64,000 nucleotides of DNA from Lentzea albida (lineage in GTDB: Bacteria; Actinomycetota; Actinomycetes; Mycobacteriales; Pseudonocardiaceae), in contig NZ_FOFV01000001.1 in the NCBI RefSeq assembly GCF_900111005.1, positions 310,001-374,000 on the forward strand, written 5' to 3'. Positions within the stretch are counted from its first letter, which is position 1; the number at the start of each line of letters is the position of its first letter. Of the stretch, positions 52,538-60,215 are shown one piece after another. Under the pieces are notes generated by a model. The model had not been told where the DNA came from. It did not search any database and was given only the letters and a program-made list of their open reading frames with translations. The position numbers and the translations under genes are program-made.

Positions 52538-53797
52538 ATGCGACGGACAACCCTCGTGACCGCCATGGCGACGGGTGTCGCCCTCGTGCTCACCGCCTGC
52601 GGAAGCGGTGGATCGAGCAGCAACAGCGGATCCGACTCGGGCGAGGTGACCTTCTGGGACACCAGTGGCCCCAACGAGAGCCCGGTCTTCAAGAAGATCG
52701 CGGAAGGCTGTGCCACCAAGGACGGCTACAAGGTCAAGGTCGAGACGCAGGCCTTCGACGGCGCTCTCAACAACTACAAGACCGCGGCCCAGGGTGGCCA
52801 GGGCCCCGACGTCTTCCGCTCCGAGGTCGCGTGGGTGCCCCAGCTCGCGAAGCTGGGCTACGTCGCCGACCTGTCGGACACCGACCTCGCGAAGGACACG
52901 TCCGACTTCCTGGAGGCCCCGCTCGGCTCCACGAAGTACGAGGGCAAGACCTACGCGGTGCCGCAGGTGACCGACTCGCTCGCGTTGCTCTACAACAAGA
53001 AGAAGCTCGCCGACGCCGGCGTCGAGCCGCCGAAGACGTGGGACGAGCTCAAGGCCGCGGCCGCGAAGCTGGGCGGCGAGAAGGCGTTCTTCCTCAACAA
53101 CGACGCGTACTACGCGCTGCCGTTCATCTACGGCGAGGGCGGCGACCTGGTCGACGCCTCCGCCAAGAAGATCGTCGTGAACTCCGCGCAGAACGTGAAG
53201 GCGCTGGAGACCGCGAAGAGCCTGCTCGACGGCAAGGCCGCCACCACGGCGCTCGACGCGACGAACTCGTACTCGAACATGCAGGCCGCGTTCTCGTCCG
53301 GTGACGCCGCGATGGTCGTCAACGGTCCGTGGGCCGTCGCCGACTACCTCAAGGGCGCCGCGTTCAGCGACCCGGCGAACCTCGGCATCGCCCCGGTCCC
53401 CGGCCCGTCCGCGGGCAAGGGCAGCGCGCCGGTCGGTGGCCACGACTACGTCGTCCGCCAGGGCACCAAGGCGAAGCAGTCGTCCATCAAGTTCATCACC
53501 TGCATGGCGTCGGTCGAGTCGCAGGCGACCATCGCCAAGGAGCTGGGCCTGCTGCCGACCCGCAAGTCGGCCTACCAGAACGCCGACGTCAAGGCCAACG
53601 CCGTCGTCGCCGCGTTCGAGCCGGTCACCAAGGTCGCGCACGAGCGCCCGTGGATCCCGGAGGGCGGCGAGCTGTTCGACCCGCTGAAGGTGGGCTACGC
53701 CGACTTCCTGGCCGGCAAGAAGGACGCCAAGACCGCTCTGGACGACGTCGCGAAGGCGTACAAGGAGAAGGTCGTCACCGAGTACTCGATCGGCTGA
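52538..53797 (+). CDS. Sugar ABC transporter substrate-binding lipoprotein (MalE type)
   Basis: A 419-residue binding protein. Signal peptide with lipobox LTAC (Cys21) then a Ser/Gly linker; the mature protein shows the CUT1 pattern EVTFWDTSGPNESPVFKKIA, GPDVFRSEVAWVPQLAKLGY, ALLYNKKKLADAGVEPPKTW and AAMVVNGPWAVADYL. Likely ligand is a maltose- or trehalose-type oligosaccharide, but specificity cannot be read. ATG 52538 fits the signal peptide; its GGAGGG site is rather distant. First gene of a transporter operon. Confidence 0.93.
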   Translation: MRRTTLVTAMATGVALVLTACGSGGSSSNSGSDSGEVTFWDTSGPNESPVFKKIAEGCATKDGYKVKVETQAFDGALNNYKTAAQGGQGPDVFRSEVAWVPQLAKLGYVADLSDTDLAKDTSDFLEAPLGSTKYEGKTYAVPQVTDSLALLYNKKKLADAGVEPPKTWDELKAAAAKLGGEKAFFLNNDAYYALPFIYGEGGDLVDASAKKIVVNSAQNVKALETAKSLLDGKAATTALDATNSYSNMQAAFSSGDAAMVVNGPWAVADYLKGAAFSDPANLGIAPVPGPSAGKGSAPVGGHDYVVRQGTKAKQSSIKFITCMASVESQATIAKELGLLPTRKSAYQNADVKANAVVAAFEPVTKVAHERPWIPEGGELFDPLKVGYADFLAGKKDAKTALDDVAKAYKEKVVTEYSIG

Positions 53798-53805
53798 TCG
53801 TGTTG

Positions 53806-53835
53806 AACGGCCGGGGTTTCACGACCCCGGCCGTT
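53806..53835 (+). other. Intercistronic hairpin between binding-protein and permease genes
   Basis: AACGGCCGGGGT (53806-53817) pairs perfectly with ACCCCGGCCGTT (53824-53835) around a 6-base loop. Such hairpins commonly stabilise the binding-protein mRNA or attenuate read-through so that binding protein exceeds permease. Confidence 0.75.
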
Positions 53836-53854
53836 CGCCGGAAGGGGAGTCTCG

Positions 53855-54772
53855 GTGCGTCGGTTCCTGGACAGGTACTGGTACGCGTATGCGATGGTGC
53901 TGCCGGTCGTGGTGGTCATCGCGGTGTTGGTGCTCTACCCGCTCGCACAGGGCGTGTTCTTCACCTTCACGAACATCAACGAAGGCAACATCGCGAACCC
54001 GATCCTCGAGCGGCCGGCGAGCTATGACGTCGTGGGGTTCAAGAACTACGTCAACGTGCTGTCCGGCGGTGAGTCGTTCGGCGACTTCTGGAGCACGCTG
54101 GTCCGCACGCTGATTTGGACGTTCTCGTGCGTGTTGCTGCACTACACCATCGGTCTCGGCCTCGCGATGCTGCTCAACCGGCAGGTGAAGGGCCGCACGC
54201 TGTACCGCGTGATGCTGATCCTGCCGTGGGCCGTGCCCGCGTTCATCAGCGCGTTCGCGTGGAAGTACATGTTCAACGCGCAGTACGGGATCATCAACCA
54301 GCTCCTGCGCTCCGTGGGACTGCCGGACCCGGTGTGGCTCGGCCAGTCGAACTGGGCGCTGGTGTCGGTGATCATCGTGAACACGTGGCTGGGCGTGCCG
54401 TTCATGATGGTGGCCCTGCTCGGTGGCCTGCAGTCGATCCCGGGTGACCTCTACGAGGCGGCCGAGGTGGACGGTGCCACGCCGTGGCAGCGGTTCCGCC
54501 ACGTCACGCTGCCGGGCCTGCGCTCGGTGTCGTCGACGGTGGTGCTGCTGGGCATCATCTGGACGTTCAACATGTTCCCGGTCATCTACCTGATCGCCGG
54601 TCCCAACCCGAACGCCAGGATCCTGGTCACCTACGCGTTCGAACGCTTCTTCTCCGGCGCGTCCCGCGACTACGCCATCGCGTCGACGTACGGCGTGCTG
54701 ATCCTTTCGGTGTTGTTGGTGTTCGCCACGATCTACCGGCGGGCGCTGCGCAAGCAGGGCGAGGTGTGGTGA
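53855..54772 (+). CDS. Sugar ABC transporter permease (MalF type)
   Basis: A 305-residue permease with six predicted helices. The EAA loop contacting the ATPase is YEAAEVDGATPWQRFRHVTL. AMVLPVVVVIAVLVLYPLAQ is helix 1. GTG 53855 follows an AAGGGGAG ribosome site just after the intercistronic hairpin. The partner permease follows directly with one base between, and no ATPase is encoded in the operon. Confidence 0.94.
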   Translation: MRRFLDRYWYAYAMVLPVVVVIAVLVLYPLAQGVFFTFTNINEGNIANPILERPASYDVVGFKNYVNVLSGGESFGDFWSTLVRTLIWTFSCVLLHYTIGLGLAMLLNRQVKGRTLYRVMLILPWAVPAFISAFAWKYMFNAQYGIINQLLRSVGLPDPVWLGQSNWALVSVIIVNTWLGVPFMMVALLGGLQSIPGDLYEAAEVDGATPWQRFRHVTLPGLRSVSSTVVLLGIIWTFNMFPVIYLIAGPNPNARILVTYAFERFFSGASRDYAIASTYGVLILSVLLVFATIYRRALRKQGEVW

Positions 54773-54773
54773 C

Positions 54774-55670
54774 GTGACGCTCGACGCTTCGTCTCTGAAG
54801 ATGGTGCAGGCGGGCGGTGCCCGGCTGCGCAGGTCCGACCGGTCCAAGGGAGCCTCGATCGCGTTGCACGCCACGCTGATCGTCGCGTCGGTCATCGCGG
54901 TGTTCCCGGTCTTCTGGGTGTTCGTCACGTCCCTCAAGCCGGACGCGCGCGCGGTCGAGCCGACCCCGAAGCTGTTCAACGAGTCCTCTTTGGACAACTA
55001 CACCCGCGTGCTGTCGGGCGAGAAGGGCGACTTCCTCGCCTGGTTCGGCAACTCCGTGCTGATCGCGCTGATGACCACCGTCATCGGCGTGTTCATCTCG
55101 GCCACCGCCGGGTACGCGGCCTCGCGGTTCCGGTTCCCCGGCAAACGCGGCCTGATGATGTCGTTCCTGCTGGTGCAGATGTTCCCGTTCGCGGTGCTGA
55201 TCGTGCCGCTGTACAACATCCTGATCGCGCTGGGCCTCAACGGCACGTCCATCGGGCTGGTCCTGGTCTACTGCACGACCGCGGTGCCGTTCTGCACCTA
55301 CATGTTGAAGGGCTACTTCGACACCGTGCCCAACGACATCGACGAGGCCGGCCGCGTGGACGGGCTGTCTCCGTTCGGCGTGTTCTGGCGGCTGATCATG
55401 CCGCTGGCCAAGCCGGGTCTCGCGGTCACGGCCTTCTACGCGTTCCTCACGGCGTGGGGTGAGGTGGCGTTCGCGTCCGCCTTCCTGTCCGCGGCGGACG
55501 AGTCGAAGACGCTGGCCGTCGGGCTGCAGGTGTTCGTGCAGCAGAACAGGACGGAGTGGGGGCACCTCGCCGCCGCCTCGATCCTGGTGGCGATCCCGGC
55601 GGTCATCGTGTTCTACCTGGTGCAGCGGTTCCTGGTGCAGGGTCTCGCGTCCGGCGCCGTGAAGGGCTGA
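54774..55670 (+). CDS. Sugar ABC transporter permease (MalG type)
   Basis: A 298-residue permease with six helices. EAA loop IDEAGRVDGLSPFGVFWRLI; ISATAGYAASRFRFPGKRG is the typical MalG cytoplasmic loop. GTG 54774 is one base after the MalF stop. The first 30 residues are a charged cytoplasmic lead. Energy is probably supplied by the MsmX/UgpC-type ATPase encoded 0.8 kb downstream. Confidence 0.94.
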   Translation: MTLDASSLKMVQAGGARLRRSDRSKGASIALHATLIVASVIAVFPVFWVFVTSLKPDARAVEPTPKLFNESSLDNYTRVLSGEKGDFLAWFGNSVLIALMTTVIGVFISATAGYAASRFRFPGKRGLMMSFLLVQMFPFAVLIVPLYNILIALGLNGTSIGLVLVYCTTAVPFCTYMLKGYFDTVPNDIDEAGRVDGLSPFGVFWRLIMPLAKPGLAVTAFYAFLTAWGEVAFASAFLSAADESKTLAVGLQVFVQQNRTEWGHLAAASILVAIPAVIVFYLVQRFLVQGLASGAVKG

Positions 55671-55674
55671 CGGC

Positions 55675-56361
55675 TCAGGCAGGAGGCGGCCGCAGGGCCG
55701 CCTCCAGTTCTGCCCTGTGCGTCGTGACCCACGCGTGCGCTTCCCGCACGGATCGGGCGGCGCCCGACTCGCGCAGCCGCACGAGCGCCGGGTCGGTCTC
55801 GATGCCGTGCGCGCACCGGTCCTGCCACCACAGGATCGTCGCCACGACCTGGCTGCGGTCCTCCAGCCCGTACGCGTCGCAGATCGTGCGAAGCCGTTCC
55901 GCCGCCACCGCGGGATCGTCGAGGTCGACGTACTGCCAGCACACGTGCGCCACGTCGTGGACGCGCCGGCCCGGTGCGGCCAGGTCCCAGTCCAGGAACG
56001 CGACCGGCACGCGGTCGCGGTAGACCGTGTTCCTGGGCGAGAGGTCGTTGTGGCACACCACCTCCTGGTCCCCGGCCAGCTCGGTGCCCGCGGTCAGGTC
56101 GTGGAACTCCCGCACGAGCCGGGCCACCCCGGCCAGCCCGTCGCTGGAGCGCGACGGCACCACACCGTCCAGGAACGTCAGCACCTCCCGGCCCCGCTCG
56201 TCCACGCCGAGGAACCGCGGCGCGCCCGGCCACCCGCGCTGTGCGAAGTGGAGCAGTAGGCGGTGGACGAACCCGGAGCGGTCGCTCATCTGTCTGCGCA
56301 CCGTGTCCCCGGCCCGGACCACGTGGTTGACGAAGCCTCCTGACAGCGCCTGTTCGTCCAT
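55675..56361 (-). CDS. Phosphotransferase (APH/choline-kinase fold)
   Basis: A 228-residue kinase-fold protein with Brenner motif VCHNDLSPRNTVY (catalytic Asp, metal-binding Asn) and the DFG-equivalent FLDWDLAAPG. The N-lobe is short (SGGFVNHVVRAGDTVRRQMS). Aminoglycoside, choline or small-alcohol kinases share this fold, and the acceptor is not readable. It is inserted on the opposite strand between the importer permeases and their probable ATPase. Shares the upstream region with that ATPase gene. Confidence 0.87.
   Translation of the reverse strand: MDEQALSGGFVNHVVRAGDTVRRQMSDRSGFVHRLLLHFAQRGWPGAPRFLGVDERGREVLTFLDGVVPSRSSDGLAGVARLVREFHDLTAGTELAGDQEVVCHNDLSPRNTVYRDRVPVAFLDWDLAAPGRRVHDVAHVCWQYVDLDDPAVAAERLRTICDAYGLEDRSQVVATILWWQDRCAHGIETDPALVRLRESGAARSVREAHAWVTTHRAELEAALRPPPA
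55682..55705 (+). terminator. Possible terminator of the importer operon
   Basis: GGAGGCGGC (55682-55690) pairs with GCCGCCTCC (55697-55705), 11 bp after the MalG stop. It lies inside the end of the convergent phosphotransferase gene and has no T-run. Confidence 0.4.
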
Positions 56362-56370
56362 GCCCGTGAA

Positions 56371-56436
56371 CGTAAGCGCTTACGTCGTCCCTTCGCGAAA
56401 CGTAAGCGCTTTCGTCTGTTCACGTAAGCGCTTGCA
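56371..56436. promoter_or_regulatory. Three LacI/CRE-type operators between phosphotransferase and ATPase genes
   Basis: CGTAAGCGCTTACG (56371-56384, perfect palindrome), CGTAAGCGCTTTCG (56401-56414) and CGTAAGCGCTTGCA (56423-56436). All share the CGTAAGCGCTT core with the central CpG of LacI-family sites. They cover the promoter region of both divergent genes. Confidence 0.8.
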
Positions 56437-56478
56437 ACGCATAACGTCGCGCCCAGACAAGGGTGAAAGGTGCGTCAC

Positions 56479-57573
56479 ATGGCAGAGGTGTCCTACGTCA
56501 AGGCGTCACGCGTGTTCTCCGGCAACCCGCCGGTTCGCGCGGTCGACGAGCTCTCCCTCGAGGTGAGCGACGGCGAGTTCCTGGTGCTGGTCGGGCCGTC
56601 CGGTTCCGGCAAGTCGACCGCGCTGCGCATGCTCGCGGGCCTCGAGGACATCGACGAGGGCGCCATCCACATCGGTGGCAAGGACGTCACCAACGTGCCG
56701 CCGAAGGGCCGGGACATCGCGATGGTGTTCCAGTCCTACGCGCTCTACCCGCACATGACCGTCGCGGAGAACATGGGCTTCGCGCTCAAGCTGCGCGGTG
56801 TGTCGAAGGCCGAGATCAAGGCGAAGGTCGAAGAGGCCGCCAAGATGCTCGACCTCACCAAGTACCTGGAGCGCAAGCCGAAGGCGCTCTCCGGTGGTCA
56901 GCGCCAGCGCGTCGCCATGGGCCGCGCCATCGTGCGCGAGCCCTCCGTGTTCCTCATGGACGAGCCGCTGTCCAACCTGGACGCCAAGCTGCGCGTCGAG
57001 ACGCGTGCGAACATCGCCGCGCTCCAGCAGCGCCTTGGCACCACCACGATCTACGTCACGCACGACCAGGTCGAGGCCATGACGATGGGCCACCGGGTCG
57101 CGGTGCTCAAGGACGGCCTGCTGCAGCAGTGCGACACGCCTCGCGCGCTGTACGACCGCCCGGCCAACGCGTTCGTCGCGGGCTTCATCGGCTCGCCGGC
57201 GATGAACCTCAAGACCGTGCCGATCACGTCGGAGGGCGCGAAGCTCGACGGCGTCGTCGTGCCGCTGTCGCGTGACGCGATCGCCGCCGCCGGTGGTCTG
57301 GACGAGGTCACCTTCGGCATCCGCCCCGAGGCGCTCGGCATCGTGCCGTCGACCGAGGAGGGCATGGACATGACCGTCGAGCTCGTCGAGGAGCTCGGTG
57401 CCGACGCGCTCGTGCACGGTGCCGTGAAGATCGGTGAGGGCTCGCAGCGCTTCGTCGTCCGCGTCGACGGCCGCACGCCCCCGACCCTGGGCCAGCACGT
57501 CAAGGTCGCCGTCCGCGACCACAGCGAGATCCACCTGTTCCACCCCGAATCGGGCGAGCGCCTGGAGGCGTGA
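56479..57573 (+). CDS. Carbohydrate ABC transporter ATPase (MsmX/UgpC/MalK type)
   Basis: A 364-residue ATPase: Walker A GPSGSGKST, Q-loop MVFQSYALYPHMTVAENMGF, signature LSGGQRQRVAMG, Walker B FLMDEPLSNLDAKLR and a C-terminal TOBE-type regulatory domain (VTFGIRPEALGIVP). Multitask ATPases of this type serve several sugar importers whose operons, like the one upstream, lack an ATPase. ATG 56479 is used; GTG 56470 in frame is possible. A strong terminator follows. Confidence 0.95.
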   Translation: MAEVSYVKASRVFSGNPPVRAVDELSLEVSDGEFLVLVGPSGSGKSTALRMLAGLEDIDEGAIHIGGKDVTNVPPKGRDIAMVFQSYALYPHMTVAENMGFALKLRGVSKAEIKAKVEEAAKMLDLTKYLERKPKALSGGQRQRVAMGRAIVREPSVFLMDEPLSNLDAKLRVETRANIAALQQRLGTTTIYVTHDQVEAMTMGHRVAVLKDGLLQQCDTPRALYDRPANAFVAGFIGSPAMNLKTVPITSEGAKLDGVVVPLSRDAIAAAGGLDEVTFGIRPEALGIVPSTEEGMDMTVELVEELGADALVHGAVKIGEGSQRFVVRVDGRTPPTLGQHVKVAVRDHSEIHLFHPESGERLEA

Positions 57574-57584
57574 GTCACAGACCG

Positions 57585-57617
57585 AAAAGCCCCCGGCGTG
57601 ACCGCCGGGGGCTTTTT
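57585..57617 (+). terminator. Intrinsic terminator of the sugar ATPase gene
   Basis: A 14-bp perfect stem (57585-57598 with 57603-57616), TGAC loop, ending in TTTTT. Confidence 0.95.
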
Positions 57618-57635
57618 CGTGTCGTAAACTGAACT

Positions 57636-57650
57636 CGACAACGGTTTCCA
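57636..57650 (+). promoter_or_regulatory. Possible Zur box
   Basis: CGACAACGGTTTCCA resembles actinobacterial Zur sites of the TGAAAACGGTTTCCA kind at 13 of 15 positions and lies 23 bp before the zinc-binding-protein start. The match was judged by memory of the consensus. Confidence 0.4.
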
Positions 57651-57673
57651 TTACCTGATCGAGGGACGGCGTG

Positions 57674-58591
57674 ATGACTCTCCGCAACGCTCTGGTCGGC
57701 ACTCTCGCCGTCGTTAGCCTGGCTGCCTGCGGCACCTCCACGCCGTCTTCCGACAGCGGCAAGATCCAGGTCGTCGCCTCGACCAACGTCTGGGGCAGCG
57801 TGATCAAGGCCGTCGGCGGCGACGAGGTCGAGGTCAAGGCGCTGCTGGACGACCCCGGCGCCGACCCGCACTCCTACGAGAGCAAGCCCGCGGACGCGGC
57901 GCTGGTCAAGGACGCCAAGCTGGTCGTCTTCAACGGCGGCGGCTACGACGACTTCTTCGCCAAGCTGATCACAAGCGACGCCACGAAGAAGATCGAGGCG
58001 TTCCCGCTGGCCGACAACCACGCCGAGCCGCAGACCGGCGCGCCCGAGACCGACGAGCACGGTCACGACCACAGCGTGAACGAGCACGTCTGGTACGACC
58101 TGCACACCGTCCAGGCGGTGGCGGAGGCCGCGGCGAACGAGCTCGGCGCCCTCGCGCCGGAGAAGAAGACGACGTTCGAGAAGAACACCGCCGACTTCTC
58201 GGCCAAGCTCGAGGAGCTCGAGAAGAAGATCGCCGGCGCAGGCCAGGGCAAGAAGGTCGTCGCGACCGAGCCCATCGCGCACTACCTGGTCGAGGAGTCC
58301 GGCGCGCAGGACGTCACGCCCGAGGCGTTCAGCAAGGCGATCGAGGAGGAGTCGGACGTGCCGGCCGCCGCTCTCGCCGAGATGAACCAGCTGGTGGAGT
58401 CCAAGCAGGTCAACGCCCTGATCAACAACACCCAGACCGAGAACCAGGTCACGAAGGGCATCGTGGAGAAGGCCGGCACGGCGGGCATCGCGGTCGTCGC
58501 GGTCACCGAGACGCTGCCCGAGGGCGTGACCGGCTACCTTGACTGGATGAGCAAGCAGGTGGACGCGCTGGCGCAGGCGCTCAAGGCATGA
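57674..58591 (+). CDS. znuA: Zinc ABC transporter substrate-binding lipoprotein
   Basis: A 305-residue cluster A-I metal-binding protein. Lipobox LAAC, VVASTNVWGSVIKAVGGDEV, GADPHSYESKPADAALV (first His ligand), a His/Asp-rich loop DEHGHDHSVNEHVWYD and TEPIAHYLVEESG identify a ZnuA/AdcA-type protein; the His-rich loop favours zinc over manganese. ATG 57674 is used (GTG 57671 adjacent). Overlaps znuC by four bases. Confidence 0.92.
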   Translation: MTLRNALVGTLAVVSLAACGTSTPSSDSGKIQVVASTNVWGSVIKAVGGDEVEVKALLDDPGADPHSYESKPADAALVKDAKLVVFNGGGYDDFFAKLITSDATKKIEAFPLADNHAEPQTGAPETDEHGHDHSVNEHVWYDLHTVQAVAEAAANELGALAPEKKTTFEKNTADFSAKLEELEKKIAGAGQGKKVVATEPIAHYLVEESGAQDVTPEAFSKAIEEESDVPAAALAEMNQLVESKQVNALINNTQTENQVTKGIVEKAGTAGIAVVAVTETLPEGVTGYLDWMSKQVDALAQALKA

Positions 58592-59379
58592 CCGCGATCT
58601 CGCTGCGCGGGGCACGGCTGTCCTACGGGGACAGAGTGCTGTGGGACGGGCTCGACCTCGACGTCGAGCCCGGTGAGTTCCTGGCGGTGCTGGGGCCGAA
58701 CGGCTCCGGCAAGACCAGCCTGATGCGCGTGCTGCTGGGTCTGCAGCCGCTGTCCGCGGGCACGGTGTCGATCGCCGGCGGCAACCACGCCATCGGGTAC
58801 GTCCCGCAGCAGCGAGCGCTCGACCAGTCCATGACGTTGCGCGGCCGCGACCTCGTGGGGCTGGGGCTGGACGGCCACTCGTGGGGCTTCGGGCTGCGGG
58901 GCCGCCGGGAGCGCCGGATCCGGGTCGACGCGGCCATCGAGTCGGTCGGCGGCACCCGGTATGCGGACGAGCCGATCGGCCTGCTGTCGGGTGGTGAACA
59001 GCAACGGCTGCGCGTCGCCCAGGCCCTGGTCGGCGATCCGTCCGTGCTGCTGTGCGACGAACCCCTGCTCTCGCTCGACCTCGCGAACCAGCGGGTCGTC
59101 TCCGAGTTGATCGACAAGCGGCGCCGCGAGGCCGACACCGCCGTCCTGTTCGTCACGCACGAGCTGAACCCGGTGCTGCCGCTGGTCGACCGGGTCCTGT
59201 ACCTCGTCGGCGGGCGGTTCCGGATCGGGACGCCGGAAGAGGTCATGAACTCCCGCACGCTGTCCGAGCTGTACCGGACGCCGGTCGAGGTCGTGCGGGT
59301 GCGCGACCAGATCCTGGTGGTCGGCGCCGGCGCCTGCGAGGAGCAGACGCACCACCTGTCGGCGGAGGCCGCGTCGTGA
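58588..59379 (+). CDS. znuC: Zinc ABC transporter ATPase
   Basis: A 263-residue ATPase with Walker A GPNGSGKTS, signature LLSGGEQQRLRVAQAL, Walker B VLLCDEPLLSLDL and switch VTHELNPVLP. It lacks the usual Q-loop spacing of sugar ATPases and fits the metal (ZnuC/MntB) class. ATG 58588 overlaps the znuA stop and its own stop overlaps znuB. Confidence 0.92.
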   Translation: MTAISLRGARLSYGDRVLWDGLDLDVEPGEFLAVLGPNGSGKTSLMRVLLGLQPLSAGTVSIAGGNHAIGYVPQQRALDQSMTLRGRDLVGLGLDGHSWGFGLRGRRERRIRVDAAIESVGGTRYADEPIGLLSGGEQQRLRVAQALVGDPSVLLCDEPLLSLDLANQRVVSELIDKRRREADTAVLFVTHELNPVLPLVDRVLYLVGGRFRIGTPEEVMNSRTLSELYRTPVEVVRVRDQILVVGAGACEEQTHHLSAEAAS

Positions 59380-60194
59380 GCTTCGTCGACCTGCTCGAAC
59401 TCGACTTCGTGCAGACCGCGCTGATCGCGGCCGCCGTGCTCGGCCTGGTCGCCGGCGTGCTCGGGCCGCTCGTGGTGACCCGCAGGATGGCCTTCGCGGT
59501 GCACGGGACCAGTGAACTCGCCTTCACCGGTGGCGCGGCGGCGTTGCTGCTCGGCATCGGCATCGGCTACGGCGCGCTGGCCGGGTCGATCATCGCCGCG
59601 GTGCTGCTCGGCGTGCTGTCGCGCAAGGAGAGCGACCGGGACTCGGTGATCGGCGCGATCCTCGCGTTCGGACTCGGCCTGGGCATCCTGATGCTCGCGC
59701 TCTACAAAGGACGGGCCAGCAACAAGTTCGGCCTGCTCACCGGCCAGATCGTCGGCGTCGACTCGACGGACCTGAACCTGCTGGTGGTCTCGTCGGTCGT
59801 GGTGCTCGTCGTGCTGGCCTTCATCTACCGGCCGTTGTTCTTCGCCTCGGTCGACCCGGACGTCGCCGTGTCGCGCGGGGTTCCGGTGCGCACGCTGTCG
59901 ATCGTGTTCGCGGTGCTGGTCGGCATCGCGACGGCGCTGTCCGTCCAGGTCGTCGGCGCGTTGCTGGTGCTGGCGCTGATGATCACGCCCGCGGCCGCCG
60001 CGATGCGCGTCACCGCGTCGCCGGTGCGGGCGACGGTCCTGTCCGTCGTCTTCGCCGAGGTGGCGGCGGTCGGCGGGATCTTGTTGTCGCTGCAACCCGG
60101 GTTGCCGGTTTCCGCTCTGGTGACCGCGGTGAGCTTCGTGATCTACCTGGTGTGCCGCGGGGTCGGTGCAGTTCGGCGTCGCGCCACGGCCTGA
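59376..60194 (+). CDS. znuB: Zinc ABC transporter permease
   Basis: A 272-residue ABC-3 family permease with seven to eight helices; TRRMAFAVHGTSELAFTGGA is the family's characteristic ATPase-contact and channel segment, followed by GAILAFGLGLGILML. GTG 59376 in a GTGA overlap. Its stop codon is inside the left arm of a hairpin shared with the convergent diguanylate cyclase gene. Confidence 0.92.
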   Translation: MSFVDLLELDFVQTALIAAAVLGLVAGVLGPLVVTRRMAFAVHGTSELAFTGGAAALLLGIGIGYGALAGSIIAAVLLGVLSRKESDRDSVIGAILAFGLGLGILMLALYKGRASNKFGLLTGQIVGVDSTDLNLLVVSSVVVLVVLAFIYRPLFFASVDPDVAVSRGVPVRTLSIVFAVLVGIATALSVQVVGALLVLALMITPAAAAMRVTASPVRATVLSVVFAEVAAVGGILLSLQPGLPVSALVTAVSFVIYLVCRGVGAVRRRATA

Positions 60195-60215
60195 CGGCTC
60201 CGCTGTCAGGCCGTG
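60185..60215. terminator. Bidirectional hairpin overlapping both stop codons
   Basis: CACGGCCTGAC (60185-60195) and GTCAGGCCGTG (60205-60215) form a perfect 11-bp stem with a 9-base loop. The znuB TGA lies in the left arm and the cyclase TGA in the right arm. Confidence 0.8.
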
